DNA of 64,000 bases from Basidiobolus ranarum. Lineage: Eukaryota > Basidiobolomycota > Basidiobolomycetes > Basidiobolales. How positions within the stretch are numbered: position 1 is the stretch's first letter; the number at the start of each line of letters is the position of its first letter. The stretch lies in NCBI GenBank assembly GCA_040143965.1, contig JASJQH010000005.1, forward strand, positions 1 to 64,000, in the 5' to 3' direction. The notes under the pieces were generated by a model that was given only the letters and a program-made list of their open reading frames with translations, was not told the origin of the DNA and searched no databases. The translations under genes were made by a program, and so were the position numbers. Shown here in pieces: positions 11,249 through 29,800 of this stretch.

Positions 11249-11789
11249 ATTGTGAAAGTGAAGTTTACTATTATTTCTCTACTTGAACTTTAAAAATAAT
11301 TCCAACACACACTACCTAGAATTTTGAAAAGTTTCGAAAATATCCTGGAATCCCTGTTCTTACTTCTCATATTTTTTTCTTTTCATCATTTTTTTGTTTC
11401 ATCTTGAATGTTTATCTTGCTCATCTTTGATTAAATCCTTTTTTTTCTTTCCCCCTTTTTCGAATCCCATATATATGTATATATATTATAACAATACTCT
11501 TAAATTGGAATTTTATTGATCTCCCCACCGATGGCCAATAAGAAAGTGGAATAGTCTAAAGGTTTGGTACAAAGAAAATGGCTGGTTAAAGTATGCATGC
11601 ATGGGATTTCTTCGGCGGGAAGATCAGGAAGTATAATGTGCAGACCAGATGAGGCAGAAATCACCAATGAAAATATGTATCAATCGAATGGAAGTCAAGT
11701 TTGATAAGGTTACAAAAAAATGGGTTGAATGAAGGGAGATATAGAGGGGTGGATTATGTAATCGGCACTCATTGGAAGACGAGACACGC
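11249..11789. other. Intergenic, promoter of RPA34 and 3' region of SRPK
   Basis: Contains a pyrimidine-rich stretch at 11360-11470 and a short AT-alternating tract at 11466-11490. The C-terminal end of SRPK could extend here if the GTAAGT at its last codons is used as a donor. Confidence 0.4.
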
Positions 11790-14379
<2,590 letters not shown>

Positions 14380-14782
14380 CTATTTATTGTTTCTTCCCTT
14401 CAGTTGACGTTTTGCATGGTCGATATATCGTAATATCTGTAACATTCCAACACCCTCAACATCCGTGATTATACTCACGATTATACTTTCAGTACATGAA
14501 CTAACCAAACATGCTTGGTGCAATGGTTTGAGAATATTCCATAACAATCTGCTCCATAATAGCTTAGTGACTTGAATATTCGAAAATTCGGTAAGAATCA
14601 TCTTACAACATACAATGCCAGTTAAGAGTTTCAAGTTCTCTGGATTTGTCCAGATCCTGCAGATGTGAAAACCAAAGATAGACTATTCAAGTAGGAAAAA
14701 AAGGGAAAATTCGGTTTCAAAAAAAAAATATTGGAAAAATTATAAAGTCATACCAGTAGTTGCATACGAATCTTGATATCAT
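14380..14782 (-). CDS. Hypothetical small protein, 101 aa
   Basis: Proposed exons 14782-14754 and 14656-14380 joined across a 97-bp intron (donor GTATGA, acceptor CTGCAG); 306 nt close in frame. The product is mostly helical with Leu/Ile-rich stretches (SNIQVTKLLWSRLLWNILKPL, then a basic end HAKRQLKGRNNK). I recognise no family. The start codon is only 18 bp from the WDR5 start on the other strand, so the two 5' UTRs would have to overlap, which lowers confidence. It may instead be the 3' part of a gene whose first exon I have not identified. Confidence 0.4.
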
Positions 14783-14788
14783 AGTTAA

Positions 14789-16118
<1,330 letters not shown>

Positions 16119-16450
16119 TGGCTTATTTACTTTGTTGACTGTTCCAAGCGAATAACCCATTATGCTTGTAAAAACGTGATGTGTTGATCGTCTTGGAGCA
16201 TTCTCTTCAACCTACTGTATTAATTGTAAATAAACATCCTACCCCTTCGATAAAACTTGACCCAAGTATTATAAGAATCTTATTGAACTCGTACGAAAGC
16301 TTTTTGTCAAATTCTGATCGAGAATTAATTTCGATTCATCGATTTCATCACGTATGATCAGTAACTAAGGTAAAGACTGATTTGATAAATTGCATTTACT
16401 TAACTGTTTGAGTGTTTATAACAGCGTTACGTTTTTGCTGTCTTCAAAGA
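16119..16450. other. Intergenic region
   Basis: Short spacer between WDR5 and the dynactin p25 gene. AATTGTAAATAAACATC near 16222-16238 may be a polyadenylation region. Nothing else seen. Confidence 0.4.
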
Positions 16451-17354
16451 ATGGAGCTACCACTTGTGCAGTATAAACGTTCAGAATATATTGAGACGGT
16501 ATATTTATGCTGAATTTACATTCAATTATTTACTTAAAGATGCTCAATCTCTTTGTGGACTTTATCTAGGACACTGGAAACAAAGTTAGTCGCAAATCAG
16601 TTATTTGTGGTAGTCAAAATATTATTCTAGGAGGAAAAGTATGCCCTTTATTGAAGCGTTGGAATTCTCTAGTTGGATTACATTTGTTGAAATAAATCCT
16701 TTCGAATCTTAGACAATCATCCAAACAAACTGTGTTATTCGCGGTGATCTGAGAAGAACCGGTGGTGGCCATGCTGTGGTAGTAGCTATTGGAAGATATT
16801 GTTTACTTTCTCAAGGCTCTGTCATCCGTCCACCTTACAAAACATACAAGGGGTATGAAACATTTGACCTCTGACTCTAGTTTCTCACTATAGCTTCTCA
16901 AATTATCATGATTTTAGGATATTTAGTTACTACCCTATGAAGATTGGAGACCATGTATCCATTGGTGAAGGAAGTATAATTGAAGCTGCAACCATCGGCT
17001 CTTACGTACACATTGGAAAGAACTGTATTATTGTAAATACACGTATACATTAGTCAATCTTCAGACATTTTTGCTGACTGGAATACTCTCAATATCAGGG
17101 ACGCTTTGCTATTATCAAAGATTGCTGCAAAATTGAAGACAACACAGTAATTCCACCTAACACCGTGGTCCCGTCTTTCTCTGTATACTCCGGATCGCCA
17201 GGTATTTAGCTTGATTTCTACCAAAACTTGCACATAATTTACAGATATTGTCAATCTTGTAGGTATTTTCGTAGATGAGCTACCAGAGTCCACTCAAGAA
17301 ATGTTCGAGGCTCGAACCAAAGATTACTATTCCAAATTCACTCCTGGAGAATAA
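16451..17354 (+). CDS. DCTN5: Dynactin subunit 5 (p25)
   Basis: Exons 16451-16498, 16570-16638, 16713-16852, 16918-17032, 17099-17201 and 17263-17354 (188 aa). A left-handed beta-helix (hexapeptide repeat) subunit of the dynactin pointed-end complex, needed for dynein cargo such as early endosomes. Identifying blocks: [66 protein letters not shown] and [19 protein letters not shown], and the end [20 protein letters not shown]. Budding and fission yeasts lack p25, so its presence points to a filamentous fungus. A GGG insert after the RGDL block ([14 protein letters not shown]) is typical of fungal members. Confidence 0.95.
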
Positions 17355-17860
17355 TTACAAACTCACTTCGCCCTCCCTGTTGATGTGATGTGACCGTGGT
17401 TGTGATAATCGTACTCTTGTATTTTACATAATATTAATCTCTATTTTATGGAATAAAGTCTCTTGAATGCTTAAAATACCCATATTTTATGTATCGTATT
17501 CTATTTATTTTCGTATATTTTTATTTGCGATAATTGGGAGATAAATTATCGATGTTTCATAAAGTTGTATTTAAATAATCCAATAGATAAACTCGTGAAT
17601 ATCCTTTTCCAACACCCGAGTCATTTAGCGATTGAAAAAAATTGAAAGCAGGCGATTGGTAGGGCAGATTTCTACAAATGGCCACATGTCAGATTGTGGG
17701 CCTTCCTCTTTTCTGCATTCTCATCCGTTTCAAACCGTTCGCCGGCACGAGTGGTTAGTATCTTGCGTTCATACAGTTGCATCCATCATCAATTGTGTTA
17801 TCATACTTGTTGAGATAGTAATACTGACAATGATCCTCTTCATAGGGATAGTATTTCAAA
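17355..17860. other. Intergenic, RPL9 promoter
   Basis: AT-rich at 17455-17590, then a C/T-richer stretch before RPL9. A GGTTAGTATC donor near 17752 and a CATAG acceptor near 17844-17848 could mark a 5' UTR intron of RPL9, common for ribosomal protein genes. Confidence 0.4.
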
Positions 17861-18430
17861 ATGAAGGATATCTACAAGGAAGAAGAAATTACCATCCCTG
17901 AAGGTGTTACTGTTGACATCAAGGCCAGAGTTGTCCGTGTCCAGGGTCCTCGTGGTACTCTCAGCAAGGATTTCCACCATGTCAACATGGAGATCAGAAA
18001 ATCCAGCGCTAACCAGGTCCGCCTTGCTGTCTGGCATGGTGCTCGTAAGCACGTCGCTTGCATTCGTACTATTCGCTCCCACATTCAAAACATGATCACT
18101 GGTGTCACTAGAGGTTTCCTTTACAAAATGCGTTTTGTATATGCCCATTTCCCCATCAACGTGAACATTTCTGATGATGGTGAGTTGGTTGAGATCCGTA
18201 ATTTCTTGGGAGAGAAGGTCATCCGTAAGGTCAAGATGTTGGAAGGTGTTACCATCCAACACTCTGAAGCCCAAAAGGATGAGATCATTCTCCAAGGAAA
18301 CTCCCTTGAGAACGTCTCTCAATCCGCTGCTTCTATTCAGCAATCTACCCGTGCTAAGAACAAGGATATCCGTAAGTTCTTGGATGGTATCTACGTTTCT
18401 GAGAAGACCAACATCGTTCTCGAGGAATAA
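17861..18430 (+). CDS. RPL9: 60S ribosomal protein L9 (uL6)
   Basis: Uninterrupted 189-codon gene. Two alpha/beta uL6 repeats; the start [25 protein letters not shown], the middle blocks [22 protein letters not shown] and [16 protein letters not shown], and the end [12 protein letters not shown] are diagnostic. It binds 25S rRNA near the factor-binding site of the large subunit. Codon choice is clearly biased to C-ending codons (ACC, CTC, ATC), unlike most neighbours, as expected of a highly expressed gene. Several overlapping frames on both strands are shadows of this bias. Confidence 0.98.
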   Translation: MKDIYKEEEITIPEGVTVDIKARVVRVQGPRGTLSKDFHHVNMEIRKSSANQVRLAVWHGARKHVACIRTIRSHIQNMITGVTRGFLYKMRFVYAHFPINVNISDDGELVEIRNFLGEKVIRKVKMLEGVTIQHSEAQKDEIILQGNSLENVSQSAASIQQSTRAKNKDIRKFLDGIYVSEKTNIVLEE

Positions 18431-18880
18431 ATTCGTTTGAGTAAAATTTAAAAGCTGTCTTGTTTCTTTCTGAACTTCTCTGTTCTGACTAGAGATTTTA
18501 GCTCATGCTTTCTGAATTTCCATATTTTATGGGCTCTGAATATCTTGAATATATTACTCATTAAATAAACCAATATGAGTCACTGTTGATTTAGCTCTAT
18601 TTTTTTTTGTTATTATCTCTCTTGTGTGAGAAGGGTTTTTTTTTGCAGATCTGTTAGTAACATGATGGCTGCATAGTACGTGTCGAAACATGCATTCATA
18701 CTGTACTATCAGAAACGCGTATGTGTTTCGGTGTCTTGTTTATTGAAATTGGGTGACGTCTAAACTTATCAAAATTATGCTATTCGTAACGCATTTTTTA
18801 ATGTGAGATCAAGGTCAATAGTACATTATATTCTGTTTATACATGAGTGTCACCACTTGCCGTTTTTCTTTTTGGAAACA
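18431..18880. other. Intergenic region
   Basis: 3' region of RPL9 with T runs at 18600-18609 and 18636-18644, then the promoter of the anoctamin gene. No coding signal. Confidence 0.4.
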
Positions 18881-21261
18881 ATGGAGCAGGATATACCTAC
18901 GCAGGATGAACTTGACACCATAAAAAGAGTCAACACTACCACAACTTTGAGTTTTCTTAGATATCATAGGGAACAGTTAGCTGGAAATGCGGTGGAATAT
19001 TACGCTGACTTCGTCTTGGTGTTCAAATATAAACTACCCACATCTAAATCCACTCCTGAAGAACGTCAAGAAAATGAGCAGGAAGCTATTTCAAGTTACC
19101 GATTACTAACTGCTCAGATACGTAAAGCTGGTTTGGAATTTGAAGCCAGGAAAGGTTCCTCGGGGAAACTTTTGTTGTTTATATTATGCCCAGCCACAAG
19201 GCTAAGAAAAGAATTTGAAAATTCTAGGTAAATACAGGTTCATATGAGATTTTGAAACTCTCATTAACTCAACATCTTATAGAATACAAGACTGGCTTAC
19301 AGGCGTCAGTGTATCTGCTGTTGGAAGAGGTGATAATGTTGCCCGTTCGTTACAAGAAGGCGCCAGTTCTAACGTTGAGCTAACCGACTCGGACCGCCTG
19401 CGCTTGATTCACCATATCATAGTGGGCGCCGAAGAGGATGGTTGTGCCGGGCTTGACCCAGAAAATACCGAAGCAGTTGAGTCCTTGTTCCCTATTCACG
19501 ATCGCAAGTATAACAAAGTAGTGTATAATTGATATGATTCTGTTAACAGTCCGCTTGCTAAACAATTTCGCATCTTTAACACATTAGAAATGGCTTAAAA
19601 AATGGTCTACCTCATGGCGAATCAAACAAGACGATCTACAAGATTTGAGAAATCATTTCGGTGAAACGGTATATTGAGATTTTCTTTGGTTATTCCATAT
19701 CCTGTTGAGTAATGCTTATCCCGTCTATTAGATTGCATTTTATTTTGAATTCCTCCAGTATTACTTCTATTCTTTGGCAATTCCAACTGCTGTTGGTATA
19801 CTGGCTTATTTCATGAATGGTGAATTCTCCATCATATTTTCTGCTTTTATGGTTTGCTGGGGTGTGGTGTTTTTGGAGCTGTGGAAACGACGTGAACGCG
19901 AATTAGGTATTTGGTGGAATGTTAGGAATTGCTCCAAAGTGGAGAAACGTAGGCCGGCATATATTCCCTCAAGCACTATGCGAGACTCCATTACTGGGGA
20001 TACAATTTATTATACTCCTATATGGGAGTCGTGGGGTAGAAGAGTAGCTACTATTCCGGTCATAATTCTAGGAGGACTCTTGTTCTCGTTGGTAGTTGGT
20101 GTAGTGTTTGCTGTAGAAGTATTCCTTAACGAGCTTTACCAAGGACCATTCCATGAATACTTGGTATTGTTTCCGGTCATCTTATATTCCGCCAGTATTC
20201 CTTATCTTAGCCAAGTGTATACCGATCTAGCACGCAAACTCAATGACTTCGAAAATCACGAAACGGACTCTCAGTACAACGCCTTCCTAACCTATAAAAT
20301 ATGCTTGGTAAACTTCCTTGTTGGGTTTTTGTCAATATTCTTAGTTGCTTGGGTATATATTCCTCAAAAAGACTTGTTGGAGCAACTGATTGTAGCCAAG
20401 TCTTCCATCAAAACTGCTCATCATAGTGTCGGGCCAGAGAGACTTCAAGCTCAATTGATGTACTTTGTTTTGACCGCTCAAGCTATCAGCTTTGCTACTG
20501 AAGTGATTGTTCCTATAGCCACCAGATACGCAGCAAATAAGGCACAGAGCATAAAAGAAAAGGTCACTCACCATTCTACTAGTGAGGAGCTAGATGAGTT
20601 TGTGCGCGAGGAAGAAAAGGACTTTGTAAGTAGAATTATCAACGAAAGTAAATTGCCTCAATATGATGTCTACGAAGACTATGTCGAAATGATCACCCAA
20701 TTTGGCTATGTTACCTTGTTTTCATCTATCTGGACCTTGACTCCCCTAGCTGCCTTCGTCAACAATTGGGTTGAGATGCGATCCGATGCCGCAAAGATCT
20801 GTATCAACACCCGACGCCCCATTCCAAGTCGCACAGACACCATTGGTCCTTGGTTGGATAATTTGAGTATAATCTCCTGGCTCTCATCTTTAACCAACAC
20901 CGTGCTCGTGTACCAATTTCGCCATTGGAATCAACAAGCGGATCCAAATTCATACTCGTATACCCACCGAGTGATCTATGGTATCGTAATTGCAGTATTA
21001 GCCGAACATGCATTCTTTCTGTTTAGACATTTTGTTCAGGTTGTAGTGAAATCTGTACCTAGTTGGGTCGACGATATTATCAGGAAAGAGGAATATGAAA
21101 TGAAACAAGAGATCTTGAACTCTAACAGCCATACAAGCAACAAGATGGATGCAGAACAACTTGACTCACAAACTAGTACACAAACACCTAATGCGTTTAA
21201 AGTCCAAGAAGCTGTTGAAGTCGGTATTTCGGAGATTCAAAGTTTCTTTAAAAACACGTAA
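18881..21261 (+). CDS. Anoctamin/TMEM16 family membrane protein
   Basis: Exons 18881-19227, 19283-19517, 19588-19668 and 19732-21261 (730 aa). TMEM16 proteins are calcium-activated scramblases or ER-plasma membrane tethers (fungal relatives: nhTMEM16, afTMEM16, Ist2). A cytosolic N-domain (residues 1-190, with YADFVLVFKYKLP) leads to the family signature PIHDRKYNKKWLKKWSTSW and NHFGETIAFYFEFLQYYF, then about ten hydrophobic segments with WESWGRRVATIPVI and TQFGYVTLFSSIWTLTPLAAF. The GTAGTG donor at the end of exon 2 was chosen because it restores NKKWLKKW. The C-terminus is Glu/Ser-rich. Scramblase or tether role cannot be told from sequence alone. Confidence 0.94.
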
Positions 21262-21985
21262 CTTCAAATAGCCATTGCTATCCATATCTAAAGCTATGCC
21301 TTCAGTCATTGATGAATAAAATACAAGCAATAATTTGTAAACCTAAACAACCCTGTAATATGGATTCATTTAAACAATTTTGTGAATAATGTCTACGAGA
21401 ATAATCGTAGTTAAAACTGGCCCAGAAGCTTTGGTGAATGTATTGATTATAGTATATAGACTGCATATTTAAAAAGTGTTCAATGAGATTTCTGCGCAGT
21501 CGATATTCTAAGAGATGGCATGGGCGTAGATGCTTCGGTCTTAGGAAGTTGTATAGAGAATTTACCTCCTACTGCGGGCATTATTTTCAACAATTTTATA
21601 TCCAAGCATTAGTAACCATGCAATGCTTCAAGACTTAATACAGTAAAGGTCGGCATTCAAATAAAGAAATTTCGAACTCATAAAGATGCCGCAGAGTTTC
21701 ATGAAAAGTGAAGTACTACATACTACGTTCAGCTGGTCTTTGATTTAGGTAAACACCATAAATCCACGTTTGAATGTACCGCAGCAATATTTAGCAAATC
21801 ATAATCCATCATGGCCGATATTGTTCGATTATTCTACTGAAAATTTTATCACACAGTCGAGGTGATCAATAGAAGTGGAGTAATCCTCGGTACAACTTAA
21901 TTAGAATAATTCTCTTGATTTATCTAATTATTATTTTGAGGACTTTGGTTTTCTTTATACTAGAAAGCTACTTGTGTTTTACACG
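21262..21985. other. Intergenic region
   Basis: AT-rich spacer; AATAAAATACAAG near 21315-21327 may end the anoctamin transcript. No gene or repeat recognised. Confidence 0.4.
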
Positions 21986-24926
21986 ATGAACCGACTTCTA
22001 CGTACCCGCTCACTTCTGAAAGAAGTCACTCATATTAGTAGTAGAAATCTGGGGTTTTCTAGTAAATCCTCTCTCCCCAAGTCTCTCACTAAATTTCACT
22101 TAGAAACCAGACACTCCAAGTTTCATACTTTATCAAGACAATTCTCGAAACCGTCTATACCCATAGAGCCTATATTTGCCCCCCTTCCCGACTCTATTGC
22201 AGCAAACTTATCTAAGGCTAGCGAAAGCAGAAGTTATGAGAAAGAAGAGGGACAACGTCAGATCTTTTCTAGTTCAGCTCCCGACGATAAACCAAACGAC
22301 GGTAGTGATCCACAAGATGGTAATTCTCGAACTAGAGGCCGTCGTTCACGTAAAACTAAAGATAAGAAAGTAAATGGTGAATATGTTCCAAGCATCCCTT
22401 CGGACTTTATGCAACTTAGATATAAAAGTTCCGACGATAATCAGGCAGACTTTTCGTCCATATTATACCCATTATCAGAATCTGTGAAGCAGGAGGTAGT
22501 TCTTTCTATTCAGGCAGCTCTTATTCCTTCACCACAAGATTCATCTGCTCAAGGACGTAGAAGCAACATCCTACTCGAATGCTCAGCTCCTGGTGCTTCA
22601 GCTTACCTTGATGGTCTGGTTGAGTGCTCAGCCAAAGAGCTTGGTGCTGATATTCTTTCCTTCGATATTCACGATCTAATGGTTATGACTACTGATATGT
22701 TCTCGCGCACTAATGGTTTGTTCTCTTTATTAATAGACGCAATTATCGATTTTCTTACTAACATTATTTCATGTAAATAGTTAACCCATGGCCAATATTT
22801 CCCAACAATTCAATGATGCCTTCTTTCCCCGGTTCTCCATACGTTTCCAGCGATTCTTATGGACAAGATGATGATGATGATGACGATATGGACGACGAAG
22901 ACGAAGGATGGCAAGATAATGGCAAACCAGGCGTGTTAGTTATGGGACAGGGTGAGCCTTTTGGATCAGTTGGCGAAGCTTACAAACAGAAGATGGAAGA
23001 AAAATTCGATCGATTCTTTACCTCTTTACTCTCTAGATCCAATAATTCACTTGACGAAACTAAACCTTTGATCGTTTATTTCAAAGATTTCTCTCAGTTG
23101 GGTAACTCTCGATTTTCTGTAACTGTTCTAAAATCTTTAATGGAAGTTACCCAGAAAGAACGTCAGAAGGGCCGACGTATAGTGGTTGTTGGAGGGGTTA
23201 CTCCTTCTCTTTTAAACCCTGTCAGTGATGCCAAAAACCAACTGGTACAAGACATCTCCTCTGTAGTGATGCAGTTAGTTGAACGAGCTTCGTATATCCC
23301 CAATTTCTATCAAATCTCAATCCCTACTCCTGAGGTTGTCAAAAATTTAGGGAATGAAACAAACACGGAAGAAGGTAAAAAATGGAATCAGGTGCTCCAG
23401 GAAAATAGAGAAAAGTCTATTCACGAAATGAACGTCAAGAATATCATCAGTCTCTGTATTCGTAAAGGAGCTTCAGTGAATTATTACGATTACCAGAATT
23501 TTGGCGAAAATCTTCGAAATCTCGATGGTATATTTGAAGAAGTTTGGAGCTTTGAGAAGGTTCATCGATTAACTACGATAGCGATTGGAAGCGCTAGTAG
23601 AGATCATCAAGGAGCCGATGCTTCAAATGTCCAACTGGAATTTGATCACTTTCAGAAGGCTTTAGAGGTTGTAAACAATAACCTTGCTCTTCGCCCTGAT
23701 GTTCTCGCTAGTAGAATACAAAAAGAGGCAGAAGAAAAGGATCCTCTCAGTAGAAAAAATGTCTCCAGAGATGATTGCAATTCTTACGAAAAGAAAATGC
23801 TAAGCTGTGTGGTAGATGCACAGTCTATCAATTCCGGATTTTCGGATATTTGCACAAACCCCTCAACCATCCAGACTCTACAAACTCTGATCACTCTACC
23901 ATTGTTGCGCCCTCACCTTTTCGCTAGAGGCGTTTTGGCGAGACATTATATTTCTGGTATGCTATTGTTTGGCCCTCCTGGTACCGGTAAAACTTTACTT
24001 GCTAAAGCCGTTGCTAAAGAAAGTGGAAGCAATGTATTGGAGATCAAAGGAAGTGATGTGTATAATAAGTATGTGGGTGAGGGAGAAAAAAGTGTTAAGG
24101 TATTGTTTAGAATTTTAAAATTGCAAGATGAAGGTTACTAAAGCTATTTTCTAGGCCATTTTCTCTTTAGCACGTAAACTTTCGCCATGTGTGGTATTTA
24201 TTGACGAAGTAGATGCCCTTTTCTCTTCACGTAGAAGTGATTCTAACGGCTCTGGAAAACGAGAAATCATCAATCAATTTATGGTTGAATGGGATGGTTT
24301 GACATCTAAAAACTCAGGCGTAATCGTCATGGCAGCTACCAATAGACCATTTGACTTAGATGATGCAGTGCTCAGAAGAATGCCACGTAGAATCTTAGGC
24401 AAGTGCATTCATCAAACTAGTTCATCATTTCAATTTACTAATCTTTCTACGGATTATAGTTGATCTCCCTCAACAGAAAGAGCGTGAGAATATTCTCAAG
24501 CTTCATTTGCGTGAAGAAGCCTTAGACTCTTCAGTGGATCTGAGTAAAATCGCCCAACAAACTGCATTGTATTCAGGGTCAGATTTGAAGAATGTTTGTA
24601 TCAGTGCAGCATTGAATGCTGTGAAAGAAACCATCACCAAAGAACTAAACATCCATCACCCAGTGGATCCAACCAAACCTTTAGATTTATCCCTGCTGAA
24701 TAAATCTGGAGCCGCACAAGAGGGAAATCGTCCGCTCTCCCAAGCCGATTTTGATAACGCATTACTGCAAGTTGCCCCAAGTTGCTCTGATGAAATGCAG
24801 AGTGTTTTGGAATTACGCAAATGGGACAAAACCTATGGTGATGGTGCTAAAGCTCGAAACAAGAAATCTGGCTATGGATTTGGGATGACTGAAGCCCCCA
24901 ATGCTCCAGTTCAACAGAGTTCTTAA
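21986..24926 (+). CDS. Mitochondrial AAA ATPase, Msp1/ATAD1-like domain
   Basis: Exons 21986-22715, 22781-24099, 24155-24398 and 24460-24926 (919 aa). Residues 1-60 form a basic, Ser/Arg-rich mitochondrial presequence. A long N-domain follows, including an acidic run around residues 285-300, then one AAA module: Walker A GPPGTGKT near 641, Walker [15 protein letters not shown] near 696, and [21 protein letters not shown], the pore/second region of homology found in Msp1/ATAD1 and relatives. This long architecture matches large fungal mitochondrial AAA proteins of unknown role. The intron after RRIL starts GCAAGT, a GC-AG intron; splicing gives [21 protein letters not shown] start upstream was rejected for ATG 21986. 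Confidence 0.9.
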
Positions 24927-25609
24927 GCACATGACTTTGATTCAATCTTCAACCCGGAACGCTTCACTTTTTGTATTAGATATTTGTTCACACTTTTTTT
25001 GCATAATAAGATCGGCAGTGTAAATTAAGAATTACTTAGGAATTGCTTCATCTAAGCTGCCTTATAGCACGCAATTCAACGACCAATATTTTTAATCTCG
25101 ATAGATTATTCTGCATTCCATTCTCACACATTCCAAACTGACATTCATAAAATTTATAATTTATCCCCCTTCATTATAAAAAGTGACTGACATTTCCTAA
25201 CCTGACTTCCTCAATTGACAAAGCTCTGGTTAATGTGTTTTCAAAGAAACCAATTAATTGGTGAATGGATATTATTGCTAAGGCTTGATTAGGTGACAGA
25301 TTAAGTGTATCACCTCAAACAATATAATGAGTTACCCGAGCTTATTTCCGATTGCTGCGTTCGAATACAGCATTTGTAACACACTCTTGTGACTCATAGT
25401 GGGGGAGTTTGTACGCATTAAGTAAAAGAGATCCAAGTAGTCACAAAAGAGTAGCAATTCACTTCATAGATAGAGTCTCGAGAATGAATGCATTAAAATT
25501 TTGTATATTAATGAATGTACGCGATTTTCCTCAACTCTCGACGTTTCTCGTGCACTTTCAATAATTATCTTGGAACGAGTCTTCCCGACTCTACAAATTA
25601 TTTTGAATC
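24927..25609. other. Intergenic region
   Basis: AT-rich spacer between the AAA ATPase and the SPX-SerB gene. An ATG-lacking frame at 25501-25707 overlaps the next gene and is a shadow. I looked for CACGTG phosphate-response boxes before SPX-SerB and found none. Confidence 0.4.
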
Positions 25610-27741
<2,132 letters not shown>

Positions 27742-28366
27742 CTGTTGGTACCTATCATTGAACCTGAATACCATATACAAGCATAAACATTATTTTGTTC
27801 TGTCTATTGTTAGATTTATTTTCACTAATACAATAGCTTTCATCAAATCATCACTTGGTCATGTTGAAGTATTTTGGGAGTTTGTTGCAAGTGGTTTTTC
27901 AAACTAGAAGAATTGGTGATTTTCACTTATTGATTTATTGAGTAGAAAGTTGACATTTATAGTTTTGTCAAGATGTAAACAAGTAAACATGTAGAATGTG
28001 TTAAGGAAGGTCCCAGAAACATATGTGCAAGGTTTGGGGCTTCTAGCACAAGTTTGAAAAATCTATATATCTGAGAACTAAGTAAATTCCTCATGAGAAT
28101 AATGGGTGATATCTTAGTGAAATATAGAATAACCAAATACTAAGCTATATATGACTATATAGGTGTTTTGGCAATGCCAATTTCAAGAGGTTATTCCCAC
28201 TAGCCATGTTTCTAGCAACAAAAGGAAATCACTTTATAATATTTGCTCTTTATTTTGCTCCATTGGTTATCCACAGTTATTTAAGTTTCAAAAGTTTTAA
28301 TAGCCACTTGGCAAGCACCAGTTATTTGACCAAGACCTCTCACAAGTGATAGAAAAGTTGAGTAGA
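27742..28366. other. Intergenic, convergent 3' regions
   Basis: Between the stop codons of the SPX-SerB gene and ATG10. AT-rich, with no start-initiated frame of interest. Confidence 0.4.
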
Positions 28367-29403
28367 TCAAACAAAATATTCTAGTGACAAGCTTAAACCG
28401 ACGGAAGGTCCTATGAGGTTGATATACGTAGGGATGTAACTAGTGAGGGATAACTCTTTCTCCCCAATGACCTCCTTTAGAACACTTGCTGTCTCACATG
28501 GGTGTAATCTATAAAATGGGGTTCTCAAAATTGGATGCTCCTAAACACACAAAATTCAGTCAATGATCAAGTTTGAAAATGATGTATATTGGTTATTTAC
28601 CATACAAGTTAAGCCTCCTCCATATTTGACCTTTTGTATATCATCCCGTAAGTGAGCTGAGGTTAGTTGAAGTATTTGAGAATCGGACAAGTAACTTCCT
28701 TCTGTATAACAATGAATGGTGAAAATGAAAATCTAGCCATTTCAAAGAAATATAGACCGTAAAAAAAAATACCATCAGACCATCCACGTACATAAATCTC
28801 AGGAACCTCATATGTTGGAGAATATACTATATGATACTCCAAATTCCATAGAATTTTCCCATTCTCGCCAATATCTACATGATTAATAATACATTATTAC
28901 AATAATGATTTAATGATTTAATACAAATTCAACGGGAATTTCTATTTCCTTTGTATTACCAAAACGACTGGAATCATTTTCTTCTAGTTCGATTTCGGAA
29001 AGTTCTATCGTTTCCTCGGAGGTGGTAAACTCAGTAATTACCTGAGTCTTTCGATACTCTAAATAACCAACTTTCATAAAAGAGTGCTGATCACATTAAC
29101 AAAAAACTTTAGTAAAAGTCTCTCCTTTATCCTAAATTTACACAAAGGAAAATAATTGCTGGCGTCTACATCAGTTACTTGACAGAACTAAATCCTTTCG
29201 TTATCAAAGTTATTTACAAACTTGCCACTTTCCTATTACCTTTGTCCACATTTAAAATATTTGTTTACATAAAAAGCAATCTAATGAAAATTTAAACTCA
29301 CCTTAGTTTCTTGCCATTGCCAAACGTTATTTCCTAAAGATACACCTTGTTCTATGAAATGCTTACAGGCAAGTTCGAATTGCACTCTAGTTAAAGTAAT
29401 CAT
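28367..29403 (-). CDS. ATG10: Autophagy E2-like enzyme Atg10
   Basis: Exons 29403-29302, 29086-28960, 28874-28773, 28701-28601 and 28540-28367 (201 aa). Atg10 is the E2-like enzyme that conjugates Atg12 to Atg5 in autophagosome formation. The model shows the N-terminal FELACKHFIEQG and WQWQETK, KVGYLEYRK, the central LEYHIVYSPTYEVPEIY and RGWSDG, and the C-terminal HPILRTPFYRLHPCETASVL, where the Cys of HPC is the catalytic residue, then GPSVGLSLSLEYF. Every exon is short, so no long open frame reveals the gene. All phases close. It is tandem with arginase and convergent with the SPX-SerB gene. Confidence 0.92.
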
Positions 29404-29800
29404 AATTGAAAAAGATAGGAAACCACCAAACTTTAGTTGCACAAGAGTCTTAATAATGCCTAATATATATAACATTAATACATGTTGGACATACTCGTAA
29501 ATTTGTAAAATTATTACTTCAACAATGGAATTTTAATATCTTCAGTCAAGAATCCGTTTATTTATAATATTCAATCAACTTGGCCGAAATAATAATAATG
29601 CGTTAATAAATTCTAAAAAATTCTTAGTGAAACCATAGACCAAGGCTATTAGTAAACCACTGGGGATTCCTAAGAATGAACAATGAAAATGAAACAAAGC
29701 GAGGTGGATGATAGAAGAGGTTTGTGAGTAAATGTGAAAATGTAACGAAGTGCAATATTATACAACTATTGTTGATTTAGGGGATATTTGTGTGGGTGGA
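29404..29800. other. Intergenic region
   Basis: ATG10 promoter and arginase 3' region, AT-rich around 29500-29610. No feature recognised. Confidence 0.4.

Noticed and set aside
17840-18440. Several long frames over RPL9 on both strands
   Set aside because: Caused by strong codon bias of the ribosomal protein gene.
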